Notes: generated from the letters alone by a model not told the origin. Numbered from the stretch's first letter, positions 42,644 through 51,817 are shown. The stretch is DNA of 64,000 bases from CAYTTR01 sp964440805 (GCA_964440805.1 CAYTTR010000009.1:13286-77285), one strand, 5' to 3'. Made by a program: numbers and translations.

Positions 42644-43228
42644 ATGGAAGAAATTTTAGCCAAAATTTCTTTAAGCCAATTAGCTCTCATACCGGCTCTT
42701 ATCTGCCTGATCTTGTTTTTCAGAGCCCTTTTCTCTAAGGGAAACTCTTATTTTCTCAAACCGTTTTTATTGCTTCTTGTATTTTTTGCCCTTTTCATTT
42801 TTCTCAATGAGCAAGATTACGGAAAACAGACTCTTCTTGAACTCAAAGAAAAACACTTCCCCAAAAAAATTCTTCCTCTGAACTACACTGTTAACCAAGT
42901 TTCTTCTGGAGGATTACAAAAAAAAATATATATTTTCAACGACCCTAGACCCAAAATAACTTTGGTTGCCATGGAAGGGGGGAAGTATTTTGTCATGAAA
43001 AAAGTTGATGCTCTCAATGCAGTACTCCGCAAACTAAAACTCCCTCCGGTCAAAGAGGGAGTGGCGGAATTAGCCACTGTTACAGGCTCAACTCTTGATA
43101 CCGCAAAATTCCGCTGGGAACGTTACAATGGAGGAACATTAACTGTAATCAAGGAACTCTGCCGGGACAAAGATGCTCTTACTTTTTACCATTGCATCAC
43201 TTCCATCATTGTGGAAAACATTTATTAA
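42644..43228 (+). CDS. Uncharacterised membrane-anchored protein
   Basis: 194 residues, not recognised. Two N-terminal hydrophobic helices (about 12-30 and 38-56) are followed by a soluble domain of about 130 residues with no signature I know; it has three cysteines at most and a mix of beta and helix predicted by eye (KITLVAMEGGKYFVMKKV, VAELATVTG). AGGAGA lies before the ATG and a TATAAT-type promoter sits upstream, so expression is likely. It stands alone between the PtsN fusion and pgsW. Confidence 0.7.
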   Translation: MEEILAKISLSQLALIPALICLILFFRALFSKGNSYFLKPFLLLLVFFALFIFLNEQDYGKQTLLELKEKHFPKKILPLNYTVNQVSSGGLQKKIYIFNDPRPKITLVAMEGGKYFVMKKVDALNAVLRKLKLPPVKEGVAELATVTGSTLDTAKFRWERYNGGTLTVIKELCRDKDALTFYHCITSIIVENIY

Positions 43229-43399
43229 CCTGTATTATTGGGAAATCAAGATATACGTAACCCATTTCAGAAAACCAATACATATTTCTGACTTGCAAGC
43301 CTTTTATTATAAAATAGCTTGAAAATAATGAATCTTGCCTATTGGGTCTGTTCAGATAAATAAAAGAAAAGAGGCGGAATGAGTGAGGAAAGCAACCGG

Positions 43400-44536
43400 T
43401 TATGAAGAAGAGTGTTTTTTTGGCCAAAAGCTTGCTGCCAAAATAAGCAGGACCAAGGCCAAATAAAAACCGCTTATCATCTTGAAGAAAGTCCCCCTAT
43501 AAAGTATTCTTTTAAAGAGAAGACTCTCACCCGGACGAGGTAGAGGGAGCGGGTCCCATAATAATCCGTATTGCCGGCAAAGACCTTTAATATAAAGAAG
43601 ATGAATCACCGGAATCCCCTGCTCCATCATTGAAAAAATCATTCCCTTTCGCAGAGAAGCAGTCGGTATGTCCGGCTCAACCAAGCCCGGTTTAATTTCA
43701 AGCACGGCCGAGTCTGTTCCCAGATTGGCATAACTCCCCCCGATATTTACAAAAGCCTTAATCCCGTCGGGGTTTTTTGAAAAATAACGGTAAAGCCTCA
43801 GCCTTTCTTGAATATTTCTCTTCAGATCAGGCTCCTGGATAAAAGGGATTTCGCTCTTTTTTATTTCTTCCAGGAGAAAAGCCTTTCCTTCTTCACTTAT
43901 ACCCCCCGCCGTATCTTTTTCTCCTCCTAATGAGACCGCCACCGGTTCGAAATCAAAGATTCCGGCTTTTCTCAGACAGGAATAAATTTTCAACCAATTC
44001 ATTTCCGGGATATTGGCTCCCCACTGCGATGCTCCCAGTGAATATATCGATAAGGGTTTGACTTTCATGGCTTTGGCCGCTGATAAAACCGCTAAAATCA
44101 ATGAAGGAAAGGAAGCAGAAGCACCTATAACCACTTCGTCCCCGGCTGTCACTCCGGCCCGGTGAAAAAGATAGACCATAAGAGCGGCGAAATTGGGATT
44201 GGAGGTTGTTCTTTTTGCCTCCAACTGGCCGAGTGTGGTAGTGATTGAAGAATGCTTGATTCCGATGATTCCGGTTAAATTGGGATCAACCTCTGGTTCC
44301 AAAGGAATCTCCTTTATAATCCGGCATTTCTTAACAGACTCCAAGGCTTCAGCCATGGTCAAAGCAGCCAACCGCATTTCTTTGGCCAGTTTTTCCTGTC
44401 TCTCCCCAGGAAAAAAATAAACCCAGAAAATAAAAAAAATGCTCAAAACAAAGACAATACTCAGGTGAATTTTTCTTCTGCTGTCTTCTTTACAAGAACA
44501 GATGATTCTCCTCCGGAAAACATTAAATTTTCTCAT
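43400..44536 (-). CDS. pgsW: Poly-gamma-glutamate system protein PgsW
   Basis: 378-residue protein of the family that accompanies PgsB and PgsC in some spirochaetes and other groups lacking PgsA. It has a membrane helix near residues 25-43, a large domain with SSITTTLGQLEAKRTT, GASASFPSLILA and VNIGGSYANLG, and a C-terminal helix (about 350-370). The biochemical function is not known to me. It is the last gene of a pgsB-pgsC-pgsW operon, 4 bases after pgsC. The PgsW name is by resemblance and context. Confidence 0.82.
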   Translation of the reverse strand: MRKFNVFRRRIICSCKEDSRRKIHLSIVFVLSIFFIFWVYFFPGERQEKLAKEMRLAALTMAEALESVKKCRIIKEIPLEPEVDPNLTGIIGIKHSSITTTLGQLEAKRTTSNPNFAALMVYLFHRAGVTAGDEVVIGASASFPSLILAVLSAAKAMKVKPLSIYSLGASQWGANIPEMNWLKIYSCLRKAGIFDFEPVAVSLGGEKDTAGGISEEGKAFLLEEIKKSEIPFIQEPDLKRNIQERLRLYRYFSKNPDGIKAFVNIGGSYANLGTDSAVLEIKPGLVEPDIPTASLRKGMIFSMMEQGIPVIHLLYIKGLCRQYGLLWDPLPLPRPGESLLFKRILYRGTFFKMISGFYLALVLLILAASFWPKKHSSS

Positions 44537-44540
44537 AGAA

Positions 44541-44978
44541 TTATCCCATTCTGAAAAGAAGACGAATCAGGACAAAAGTAATTGAAGAGGCAGAAACCAA
44601 GGCGGCAAGGGTAGGAAGAATTTTTTGCCTGGAAAGATTATTAGCCAGAAGTCCTGGAATAATCCAGCCAATGGCCTTGAACTCCGGATCAACCGGAAAA
44701 TATTTCGGAGCAAACAATGAAAAAAGCACTCCCCAGAAAATTCCAAGAAGAAGGAACATAATGAACCTTCTTTTTCCAAAAAGAATCAGATAATTTTCAA
44801 AGAGACGGTAACAAAACAGGCTCAAAAATGATATCACCAAAGTAGCCAGGCACTTCTCTGGCTGGTCAAGATAATAGGCGAAATACACCGGAACAATGAG
44901 TCCGCCGGGATATATATTAAAAATCTCCGAGAAAAGAAGAGCCACCAGCAGCCCTGTTATCAGCGTTTCAAGGATCAC
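44541..44978 (-). CDS. pgsC: Poly-gamma-glutamate biosynthesis protein PgsC/CapC
   Basis: 145-residue integral membrane protein with about four hydrophobic segments. The N-terminal GLLVALLFSEIFNIYPGG and VPVYFAYYLDQP are the family signature, and the C-terminus has IIPGLLANN. It associates with PgsB to make and extrude poly-gamma-glutamate. Its start overlaps the pgsB stop by 11 bases, so the two are co-translated. Confidence 0.92.
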   Translation of the reverse strand: MILETLITGLLVALLFSEIFNIYPGGLIVPVYFAYYLDQPEKCLATLVISFLSLFCYRLFENYLILFGKRRFIMFLLLGIFWGVLFSLFAPKYFPVDPEFKAIGWIIPGLLANNLSRQKILPTLAALVSASSITFVLIRLLFRMG

Positions 44979-46173
44979 GTTTTTCTCCTTTTTCTTCCCA
45001 GAAATCTACCATCTCTCTTCCCAGGCCACCGATATTCCCCAGTCCAACCAGAATGCCAGCTTCTTTCTCCTTCGAAAAGATGGTTTCAAGGATATGCTGC
45101 GCCCTCATGGATTTTAAAACCACCATCTTTCCCTTAAAGAAGGAGGCCGTCTTTCTATGAAACACATTGGCTTGTTTTCCTATTAAATAAATTGATTTAA
45201 TTTCCGGGAAAAGGTTTTTTCTCAAAGCTTCTATCCATTGATAAGTCCGGTCTCCCCGGTCTGGCCTGAGGCTTAAAAGACCGCTTATTTTTCTGCCTTC
45301 ACTCCAGCTTGTTTGCTTTATCCGGTCAAAAATAAGGCGGGTTGACTCCGGGTCATTGGCAGCAAAAATACTGACACAAAGCCAGGGTTCAAGAGAAGGG
45401 CTAACTTTCAACCACCAGGCCTTCAATGCCCCGAAATCAGGAGAATAGGACATCATTCCCCGCCGGATTACTTCAGACTCGATTCCCAGCAAACCTGTCA
45501 CAGCCTCTGAGAGCCTGATGTTTTCTTCAAACATGAAGCCAGGGTTGATTTTCTCCCGAAAAAAATTCACTTGATTTACCTCTGGGCTTACCTGTATAAG
45601 GTGTGATTTCTTCCGGAAAGCTGCCTCTTTAAAAACAGAATAACATTCCTCCTGAGGAATGACCACGGTGGATTTCCAGGGTATAGCCAGAGAAAGGGAA
45701 GAGGCTATTTTCTCCATGGTTTCACCTTGCTGAGGAATATGATCAAGACGGACATTAGTAATCACCAGATAATGAGGCTTAAAAATCTGACATGATTCCA
45801 TCTGAAGACACTCAGGATGAATGCTCATCAATTCACAGATTGAAGCCTTAGCTCCTGATTGAGAACAATGCTTGAGGAACCTTTTGACCTCCAGTATAGA
45901 AGGCAGGCCTCGCCGCTTTATTTCCTCTTCCTTTCCGTCCGGATATATTATAACCGGCTTAGAACCGGTTATTTTGGCCATAGGCGAAAAACCGGCCTCT
46001 CTCAGAATAGAAGTAATCATCCTGGTCACAGTGGATTTTCCTCTTGAACCAGTGACTGCAATCCGTAAAGGAATGGAATTCTTCCTGCGGGAAAGAAAAT
46101 ATTTTTCTCCCCAAAGGTAAAGGCAGTATATTCCAATGCCTGTTGATGAAAGCAGTAACTCACTCCAGTACAT
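44968..46173 (-). CDS. pgsB: Poly-gamma-glutamate synthase PgsB/CapB
   Basis: 401-residue Mur-ligase-like enzyme that activates glutamate with ATP and adds it to the growing chain at the membrane. An N-terminal hydrophobic helix precedes the P-loop TGSRGKST (about residues 40-47); SICELMSIHPECLQ and VITNVRLDHI are family motifs. It is first of pgsB-pgsC-pgsW. Poly-gamma-glutamate would serve as capsule or osmolyte; the use here is not known. Confidence 0.94.
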   Translation of the reverse strand: MYWSELLLSSTGIGIYCLYLWGEKYFLSRRKNSIPLRIAVTGSRGKSTVTRMITSILREAGFSPMAKITGSKPVIIYPDGKEEEIKRRGLPSILEVKRFLKHCSQSGAKASICELMSIHPECLQMESCQIFKPHYLVITNVRLDHIPQQGETMEKIASSLSLAIPWKSTVVIPQEECYSVFKEAAFRKKSHLIQVSPEVNQVNFFREKINPGFMFEENIRLSEAVTGLLGIESEVIRRGMMSYSPDFGALKAWWLKVSPSLEPWLCVSIFAANDPESTRLIFDRIKQTSWSEGRKISGLLSLRPDRGDRTYQWIEALRKNLFPEIKSIYLIGKQANVFHRKTASFFKGKMVVLKSMRAQHILETIFSKEKEAGILVGLGNIGGLGREMVDFWEEKGEKRDP

Positions 46174-46235
46174 TAAACCTGGCTCGTGCCCTGAAAATTT
46201 AGGCGGTTTAAATCCTTCTCTGAATTAACCCCGAT

Positions 46236-48569
46236 TTAAAAAGGATGAGGGGGCCTCACCGTCTGATCTCCCTCTCCTCTTGTCTTTCTGAGGACCCTCA
46301 GCAGTGTTCTGGAGAAAATATTGGCTAAATCACCTCTTTCATACTTTGCTTCCAGCAACCTGGAGAGCAGTTGAAGCATTTGGTTTCTTCCAGCTTCTCC
46401 CCACAGGCAAGCTTCATTAACAATCATTAAATGGCCGGTGCCAATTTCTTTTTTTAATAAATCCAGTTTCTGAAAATAACCCCCGGGTGATTCTTCTGCC
46501 TGCAATAGAAGACCTATGGCTCCGCTCTTCTCCTTTACTAAATCCAGAATCTCTTTTCCCGGAACTTCTGCGCTTAGAAACACAACCGGTTTCTTTGACT
46601 CTCTGAGAAGAATTTTGACTTCAGTTTCACTGCTGTTCTTTATCATCAACAACAGCCCTGCCGAGTTTAAGGCTTTGAGCCATTCTTTTCCTTTTTCGCT
46701 TAAGCTGTCTTCATTAAAAATTATACCGGGATTATCAAGGAAAAGAAAACCTATTCCCTGGTCAGCCAAAACTCCGGCCCAGCGGTGATTCTCCTGGAAA
46801 AGCTGGATACTATTAAGGCCGGAGATAACCGTAGTTTTGCCCTGACGGACAGAGCCTGAAATACGGTTTGACGAGGTGTAATAGACCAGGCCATCGGTTT
46901 TATTCACTTTCTCCTTTCCATCAATGATTTTTTCCAAAAGATCCAGAAAAGCCTTATCAGCAGCCAGTCCCTTGTTTATCTGAAGAAGAGACATCTGGAC
47001 ATCAACAAGGGAGTCTTTGGAATTTCCGTGGTTTTTTACGACATTTTCAAGTGGACTCAGCCGGTAATTCACCAAATCCTGATAACGCAATTGAAAAGTT
47101 TCTTCCCTTAAAGGCAGAATAAAATCTCTAACTTCATTTGCCAGAGCCACTGTAGCAGCACAAACAAAATCACCGGTTCTCTTTAGAAGTTCTGGTTGAA
47201 TCAGATCATATTCATCCCTGCTATGATGATACTTCAAGAAAGAATCCTCGGTGATGGCAAAAAAGGCAGGGACTCCTTTCATTAAGAACGGTGTGTGATC
47301 CGAACCTCCTGGGCCTCCCCGGCCGGGAGTAAGATATTCCATTGTTTCCTGAGGTATACTTCCCTCAAGGAAAGCCCAAACTTCTGGAGCATAATACTTT
47401 CCTCCAAGGGAAATCTTGCCGCTTCCAATTCCCACCATATCCAGATTGATATTGGTTACAGCTTTTTCCAGAGGAATAGCAGGATTGTCAGCGTAATGCC
47501 TTGAACCCAAAAGCCCCTGCTCTTCACCGGCCCATAAAGCAAAAACCACGGTCCTTTTCGGTTTAAAGCCTCTCTGTTTCATCGCCCTGGCCACTTCCAT
47601 AACCACCGCAGTACCCGAGGCATTGTCATTGGCTCCATTCATCACATCTCCCATGGGAGTGATCCCCAGATGATCCAGGTGAGCTCCGATTATAATGTAT
47701 TCATCCTTGAGCTTTTTATCCGAGCCGCTGATTTTGGCCAGGACATTTTTGGTTGGACGTTCCGGGTCAAAAACAGACCGCACCGAAATAAAAACTTTAA
47801 TACCGGTGTTTAAAGATTGGGGCTGCAAATCTTTATTAATCCGGCTGAAGGCTGTTCTCAAGTCGATAGGAAGATCCTTTAAAATAAACTCAACCACCTT
47901 GTTTTCAACACTCAAAATAAAGAAATCAGGCTTGTAGATTTCCTTTTCTGTTCTAAACCGGAAATAACGGCTCTGGCTTGAAGGCAGTTGAAACAAAACA
48001 ACTCCAGCCGCACCCAGTTTCTGAGCAGTTTCTATTTTACTCTTCAGGCTGGATTCTTCTTTAAACTCTTCTCGGAGCTTAGAGGGAGCTCCTTCAGTCA
48101 AAAGAACCAGTTTACCTTCAATCTCTATTCCTTCATAGTCATCATATTCTTTATCGGGAGCATGGATGCCGTACCCAACAAAAACGATTTCTCCGACTAA
48201 ACTGCCGGAGCCGGAATATCTCTGGACTCTCCAGTCTTCTCCATAATAAAAACTCCTTCGTTCCCTGGGAGATATCACTTCAAGAACAACTCCTTCTTGG
48301 ATATGGCTGTGTTCAATAGTAAAATTCTGAAAATAGATCCCTTCGTCTCCGGCCGGCTCAAGACCCCATTCCTTGAATTTTGAGGCTATATATTCTTCGG
48401 CCATGACTGCCCCGGGCTGGCCGCTTTTACGGCCTTCCATCTCATCAGAAGCCAGAACCTTGATATAATTCAAGGCCGCCTGGGGATCAAATTCAGCCTT
48501 CTTTTCTTCCCCCGCAAGAGGAGTTATAAGAAGAAATAAGATTAGGAACAGATTAAGGTGTTTTTTCAA
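46236..48569 (-). CDS. Exported M28 aminopeptidase with degenerate M19-like C-terminal domain
   Basis: 777 residues. A signal peptide (about 1-20, ending PLAGEE) is followed by an M28 domain with an inserted PA domain (about 130-240). Zinc ligands are in HLDHLG, GANDNASG, WAGEEQG and GGSDHTPF. After residue 500 comes a region of about 270 residues unlike M28; elements such as LSEKGKEWLKALNSAGLLL, KPVVFLSAE and GDLANIFSRTLLRVL recall M19 renal-dipeptidase barrels, without their metal histidines. It probably degrades peptides outside the cytoplasm. It precedes pgsB by 62 bases on the same strand. Confidence 0.88.
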   Translation of the reverse strand: MKKHLNLFLILFLLITPLAGEEKKAEFDPQAALNYIKVLASDEMEGRKSGQPGAVMAEEYIASKFKEWGLEPAGDEGIYFQNFTIEHSHIQEGVVLEVISPRERRSFYYGEDWRVQRYSGSGSLVGEIVFVGYGIHAPDKEYDDYEGIEIEGKLVLLTEGAPSKLREEFKEESSLKSKIETAQKLGAAGVVLFQLPSSQSRYFRFRTEKEIYKPDFFILSVENKVVEFILKDLPIDLRTAFSRINKDLQPQSLNTGIKVFISVRSVFDPERPTKNVLAKISGSDKKLKDEYIIIGAHLDHLGITPMGDVMNGANDNASGTAVVMEVARAMKQRGFKPKRTVVFALWAGEEQGLLGSRHYADNPAIPLEKAVTNINLDMVGIGSGKISLGGKYYAPEVWAFLEGSIPQETMEYLTPGRGGPGGSDHTPFLMKGVPAFFAITEDSFLKYHHSRDEYDLIQPELLKRTGDFVCAATVALANEVRDFILPLREETFQLRYQDLVNYRLSPLENVVKNHGNSKDSLVDVQMSLLQINKGLAADKAFLDLLEKIIDGKEKVNKTDGLVYYTSSNRISGSVRQGKTTVISGLNSIQLFQENHRWAGVLADQGIGFLFLDNPGIIFNEDSLSEKGKEWLKALNSAGLLLMIKNSSETEVKILLRESKKPVVFLSAEVPGKEILDLVKEKSGAIGLLLQAEESPGGYFQKLDLLKKEIGTGHLMIVNEACLWGEAGRNQMLQLLSRLLEAKYERGDLANIFSRTLLRVLRKTRGEGDQTVRPPHPF

Positions 48570-48689
48570 AATAACCTCCTACTTTTTTTATACCTGAAAT
48601 AAGAGACGTTATTATACCTAATCAGGAGAAAGATAAAAAAGAAAATTTATTGCTTGAAAAAAGTTTATGGATAAATAAAGTTAAATTGA

Positions 48690-49031
48690 CTTCAATATAA
48701 AATCTATTCCGGCGAAGAATATCGAATTGCCATTATGGACCAGGGAAAAGTTCTTGCCGTAGGGACACTGGAAGAATTGATTCAGATTGTGGGCGAGAAA
48801 GACATCACCTATATTTGCGGAGATTTCAAAGCAAATCAGGCTGGAGAAATCCTTGGTTCGATTAAAAAAGAATCCATCCTTTCTCTTCAGGATGGTAAGG
48901 CCGTCCTGGCTGTACCTTTGCTGCTGGAAAAATTCTTTAAAACCGGCCTTGTTATCCACGACGTTTCTATCAAGAAACCCAGTCTGGAAAGTGTTTTTCT
49001 AAAACTGACCGGAAAGGAACTGAGGGAATGA
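48690..49031 (+). pseudogene. Truncated ABC-transporter ATPase (C-terminal fragment)
   Basis: Only the end of an ABC ATPase remains: RIAIMDQGKVLAVGTLEELI, found just after the H-loop in full proteins, and the C-terminal LESVFLKLTGKELRE. Walker A, signature and Walker B regions are absent; the sequence upstream has a stop and does not resemble an ATPase. The fragment ends ATGA with the permease start. It looks like deletion of the 5' part of an exporter gene. Confidence 0.8.
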
Positions 49032-50106
49032 GAAATCTCTTCCTTCTGATATCAAAAGACCTCAGAAGAAGATGGAAAAACCCGGCCGTAATCATTGGAT
49101 TCATGTTAATTCCCGTTGTCTTTACTTTTATTTTTGGGGCTGTCTTCGGAAAGGAAGTTGAAAAGAGCTTAACTCAGAAAAATATTTGATTGAGGAAATT
49201 GATTCTGAAGAAAAAGTCAGATCTCGTGTTCTTATTATTCCTGAAGGATTTTCTGATAGAGTTAAGACTGGAGAAAAAACAAATCTTACCATAAAAAGGC
49301 ATCCTGATAGCGATCCTCAATATTCACAAGCTGCTTATTCCCACGTGTTGAAGGCCATCATCAAGACGATCACGGGACTTGTTGGATCAGTTCAATTAGC
49401 AGAAGAGAAAGATGAATCTCAGGGTATTGAAGAGATTTTTTTGAGTTACCAGCCGCAACGATTAATCACTCTTCGCTCCGAACTGGCAACTCCCAGAAAA
49501 GCCATTCCTTCGGGCTATAACCACACCATCCCGGCTATGACCGTTATGTTCATCCTTTTTACTGTCCTTATGTACGGAGGAATCACCTTGCTTGAAGAAA
49601 GAAGACAAGGACAACTTGAACGAATAGTGATCAATCCAATCTCCTTCTCTCTTCTGTTAGCTGGAAAATGGCTGAGCCGATTTCCTCTGGGAATGTTCCA
49701 ACTAACAGTGCTCTTTCTTGCAGGATACCTTCTTTTCGACTTTAACCTGGGCTCTTCCCTTTTTTCTGTACTGTTGATATCCCTATTTTTCTGTAGGGCC
49801 ATAGCCGGACTTAGCTTGCTTATGGGAAGCCCTTTTGAAAAAGAAGAGCTTTTAGTGGTTGTCAGTATCCTCTTGGCCAACCTGATGGCCGGATTGGGAG
49901 GATGCTGGTGGCCTCTTGAATTAGTTCCACCTGCCATGAAAACCGTGGGCTTATTCTTTCCCACTGGCTGGGCAATGGAAGCTTTTCACAAGTTGATATT
50001 CTTTGGAGAATCATTAACTGGAGTAAAGACTCATATCCTGGTCTTAAGCGGATTCGCCTTGGTTTTTCTTACTCTGGCTGTCAAATTTTTCCGCTGGAAA
50101 AAATAA
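49028..50106 (+). pseudogene. ABC-2 type permease with internal deletion and frameshift
   Basis: Starts as an ABC-2 permease (KDLRRRWKNPAVIIGFMLIPVVFTFIFG), stops at a TGA at 49187-49189, and continues in another frame from about 49170 with RVLIIPEGFSD and four to five C-terminal membrane helices (GGITLLEERRQGQLERI, GGCWWPLELVP). The stretch between first helix and LIIPEGF is about 40 residues shorter than usual, so a deletion and a frameshift coincide. With the truncated ATPase before it this exporter is dead. A palindromic repeat follows the stop. Confidence 0.8.
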
Positions 50107-50110
50107 AAAG

Positions 50111-50150
50111 GGGGGACGTTCCCCAAAGGGACACCCCCTCCCCTGGAGCC
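50111..50150 (+). repeat. Short palindromic repeat, copy C
   Basis: GGGGACGTTCCCC with AAAGGGACACCCC and CCCCTGGAGCC, starting 5 bases after the permease stop and in its orientation. Almost identical to the copy at 56811. The GGGGA/TCCCC arms form a tight hairpin. Confidence 0.8.
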
Positions 50151-50319
50151 GGTTCCGGAAACCAGATTAAGTTATCTATGCGATTTTAGATACTTTTAGG
50201 CTCATCTGCACCCTTTTGTCCCGCCAGAAACGATTTCCGGTTTTCCCCTGATACAATTTACATTTCCCGGCCATGGTTAAATGGAAAACATTCCCTCAAG
50301 TCAACCTTAAAATTTGTTT

Positions 50320-50348
50320 TGTTTTCATCTCTCACATCTTGGTATAAT
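50320..50348 (+). promoter_or_regulatory. Extended -10 promoter for the TPR protein
   Basis: TGGTATAAT with TATAAT at 50343-50348 gives an extended -10; the -35 region at 50320-50325 is weak. The gene starts at 50390 with AAGGAG upstream. The same TGGTATAAT occurs before the fused cytochrome. Confidence 0.5.
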
Positions 50349-50389
50349 TAAATTGAATCAAGAGCTAAAGTTAAATAAGGAGAAGCTCC

Positions 50390-51301
50390 ATGAGAAAGTC
50401 ATTAATGACTATCATAATATGCTTTTTATCCTGGGCCGCCTTCTTGATGACCATCAGTCCCCCTGTCTTCTCCAGGGTTTTCGCTCTTGTGGAAGGAACA
50501 GTGACCTCAGTGGACGGAAAGCCAATCCCAAACGCCAGGGTGATTTTTATCTTCAACGAGGACGGAGGAAAAATTGAATTAACAGCGGATAAGAAGGGAA
50601 AATGGAGAAAGGCCAATCTTCGCCCGGGAGAATATACCATAGGCTTCATTGCCGATGGATATGAGCCACAGAATTTCAACATCCAGCTTTCTGCCATAAA
50701 AAAAAACCCTCCCCTTAATATCCAGTTATCTCCAATTACTGAATCCCCGTTTTTAAAGGCCGATGCTCTTTACCAGGAAAAAAAATATGAAGAAGCCCTG
50801 CAGGAGTATAAAAATGTTCTGGAAAAAAACCCTGATCTATACCAGGCCTACGAAAAGATCGGAATCTGTTATCTGAGGATGGAAAATCAGGAAATGGCCA
50901 TCGACTACTTCATAAAAATGCTCGAATGCGATCCTCAATCCCAGGATGCTCTGATCAACCTCAGCGCCATATATTTTGAACAGGGGCGCCTAGAGGAGGG
51001 AATGAAATACTTTAAACAGTTCGATGAATCAAGGCTGACAGATCCTGGAACTTTTTATAACCTCGGGATTCTTCTTTTTAAAAACCATCAGATAGAAATG
51101 GCCCTAAACTATCTCCAGAAATGCGTGGCCCTTAACCCAGGTTTTGTTGATGGTTACTATCAACTTGGATTGGCCAATATAAATAAAGGAGACCTGGAAG
51201 AAGCCAAGAAGAATTTTGAAAAAGTTATCGAATTGGCTCCTGAATCAGAAAAAGCGGCCCTGGCCAGAACCATACTGGAAAATATCAAAAGGTCCTCTTG
51301 A
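50390..51301 (+). CDS. Exported TPR protein with carboxypeptidase-regulatory-like domain
   Basis: 303 residues: signal peptide (about 1-30), a beta-sandwich of the carboxypeptidase-regulatory type (about 33-115, VEGTVTSVDGKPIPNARVIF and LRPGEYTIGFIADGYEP), then about five tetratricopeptide repeats (ALYQEKKYEEALQEYKNVL, DLYQAYEKIGICYLRM and others to the end). Such proteins act as periplasmic scaffolds; the partner is unknown. Its nearest neighbour downstream is the TonB receptor, 516 bases away, and is separately promoted. Confidence 0.88.
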   Translation: MRKSLMTIIICFLSWAAFLMTISPPVFSRVFALVEGTVTSVDGKPIPNARVIFIFNEDGGKIELTADKKGKWRKANLRPGEYTIGFIADGYEPQNFNIQLSAIKKNPPLNIQLSPITESPFLKADALYQEKKYEEALQEYKNVLEKNPDLYQAYEKIGICYLRMENQEMAIDYFIKMLECDPQSQDALINLSAIYFEQGRLEEGMKYFKQFDESRLTDPGTFYNLGILLFKNHQIEMALNYLQKCVALNPGFVDGYYQLGLANINKGDLEEAKKNFEKVIELAPESEKAALARTILENIKRSS

Positions 51302-51479
51302 GCAGAAATTAAAGAAAAACACAAACTGCCTCCTTCAGGTTTCGCCCCGTTTTTCCATAATCAATTCTTAACCTTCATTATGGTCGAACTGTGATCTCGA
51401 AATCTATGACAGGCCTTTCAACGAATAATTTTCAAACAGGAAAAAATGAGCAGAGGAAGCGAGTATAGAGTAAAAAATA

Positions 51480-51514
51480 ATCCAATATTTTGGATAACAT
51501 ACATAATATTGGAT
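51480..51514 (+). promoter_or_regulatory. Inverted repeat, candidate activator site upstream of the sigma-54 promoter
   Basis: Perfect 10-bp arms ATCCAATATT (51480-51489) and AATATTGGAT (51505-51514) with a further TTGGAT half-site between them. The centre lies about 100 bases upstream of the sigma-54 promoter, the usual distance for enhancer-binding protein sites. Confidence 0.45.
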
Positions 51515-51586
51515 AATAAAAACAAAAAGCGAGACACCGGTTTTTTCTAACTTATTTATATATTTAAATTTAATTTTTTATTTAAA

Positions 51587-51603
51587 TTGGCACAAATATT
51601 GCA
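51587..51603 (+). promoter_or_regulatory. Sigma-54-type promoter for the TonB receptor
   Basis: TTGGCACAAATATTGCA matches the consensus TTGGCACGRNNNTTGCW at every defined base except one, with exact -24 GG and -12 GC spacing. Transcription would begin near 51614, about 200 bases before the receptor start. Confidence 0.65.
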
Positions 51604-51613
51604 AAAAATAAAA

Positions 51614-51817
51614 GACAAACATAATTGGGCAGATGTCAGACAATTCCAAAAATTAGGAGGTGAAAATAAAAGCAGACCATTAAATAAAGAGGTAAATGTT
51701 CGGAATCAAGGCTCCTAATGGAGTTCAGATTTCTAGGTGCTGGTAATTAAAAATTACTTCTAAAAACCATGAAGTAATCACGATTCCCGATAATTCGGGA
51801 AAAGGGGAAATAAGCAA
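51614..51817 (+). promoter_or_regulatory. Structured leader with a short ORF and two hairpins
   Basis: The predicted 5' leader of the TonB receptor holds: a strong AGGAGGTGA at 51655-51663 with no good gene after it; a 16-codon frame at 51696-51746 (MFGIKAPNGVQISRCW) with AAAGAGGT close before its ATG; a perfect 8-bp hairpin ATTACTTC/GAAGTAAT at 51753-51778; and a 7-bp hairpin TTCCCGA/TCGGGAA at 51784-51801, directly before the receptor ribosome site AAGGGG. Such an arrangement could control translation or attenuation, but this is inference. The rest of 51302-51586 is AT-rich with nothing else named. Confidence 0.45.

Noticed and set aside
51655..51683. A seven-codon frame at the AGGAGGTGA in the leader
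   Set aside because: The GTG overlaps the ribosome site itself, so initiation there is unlikely; noted only as part of the leader.
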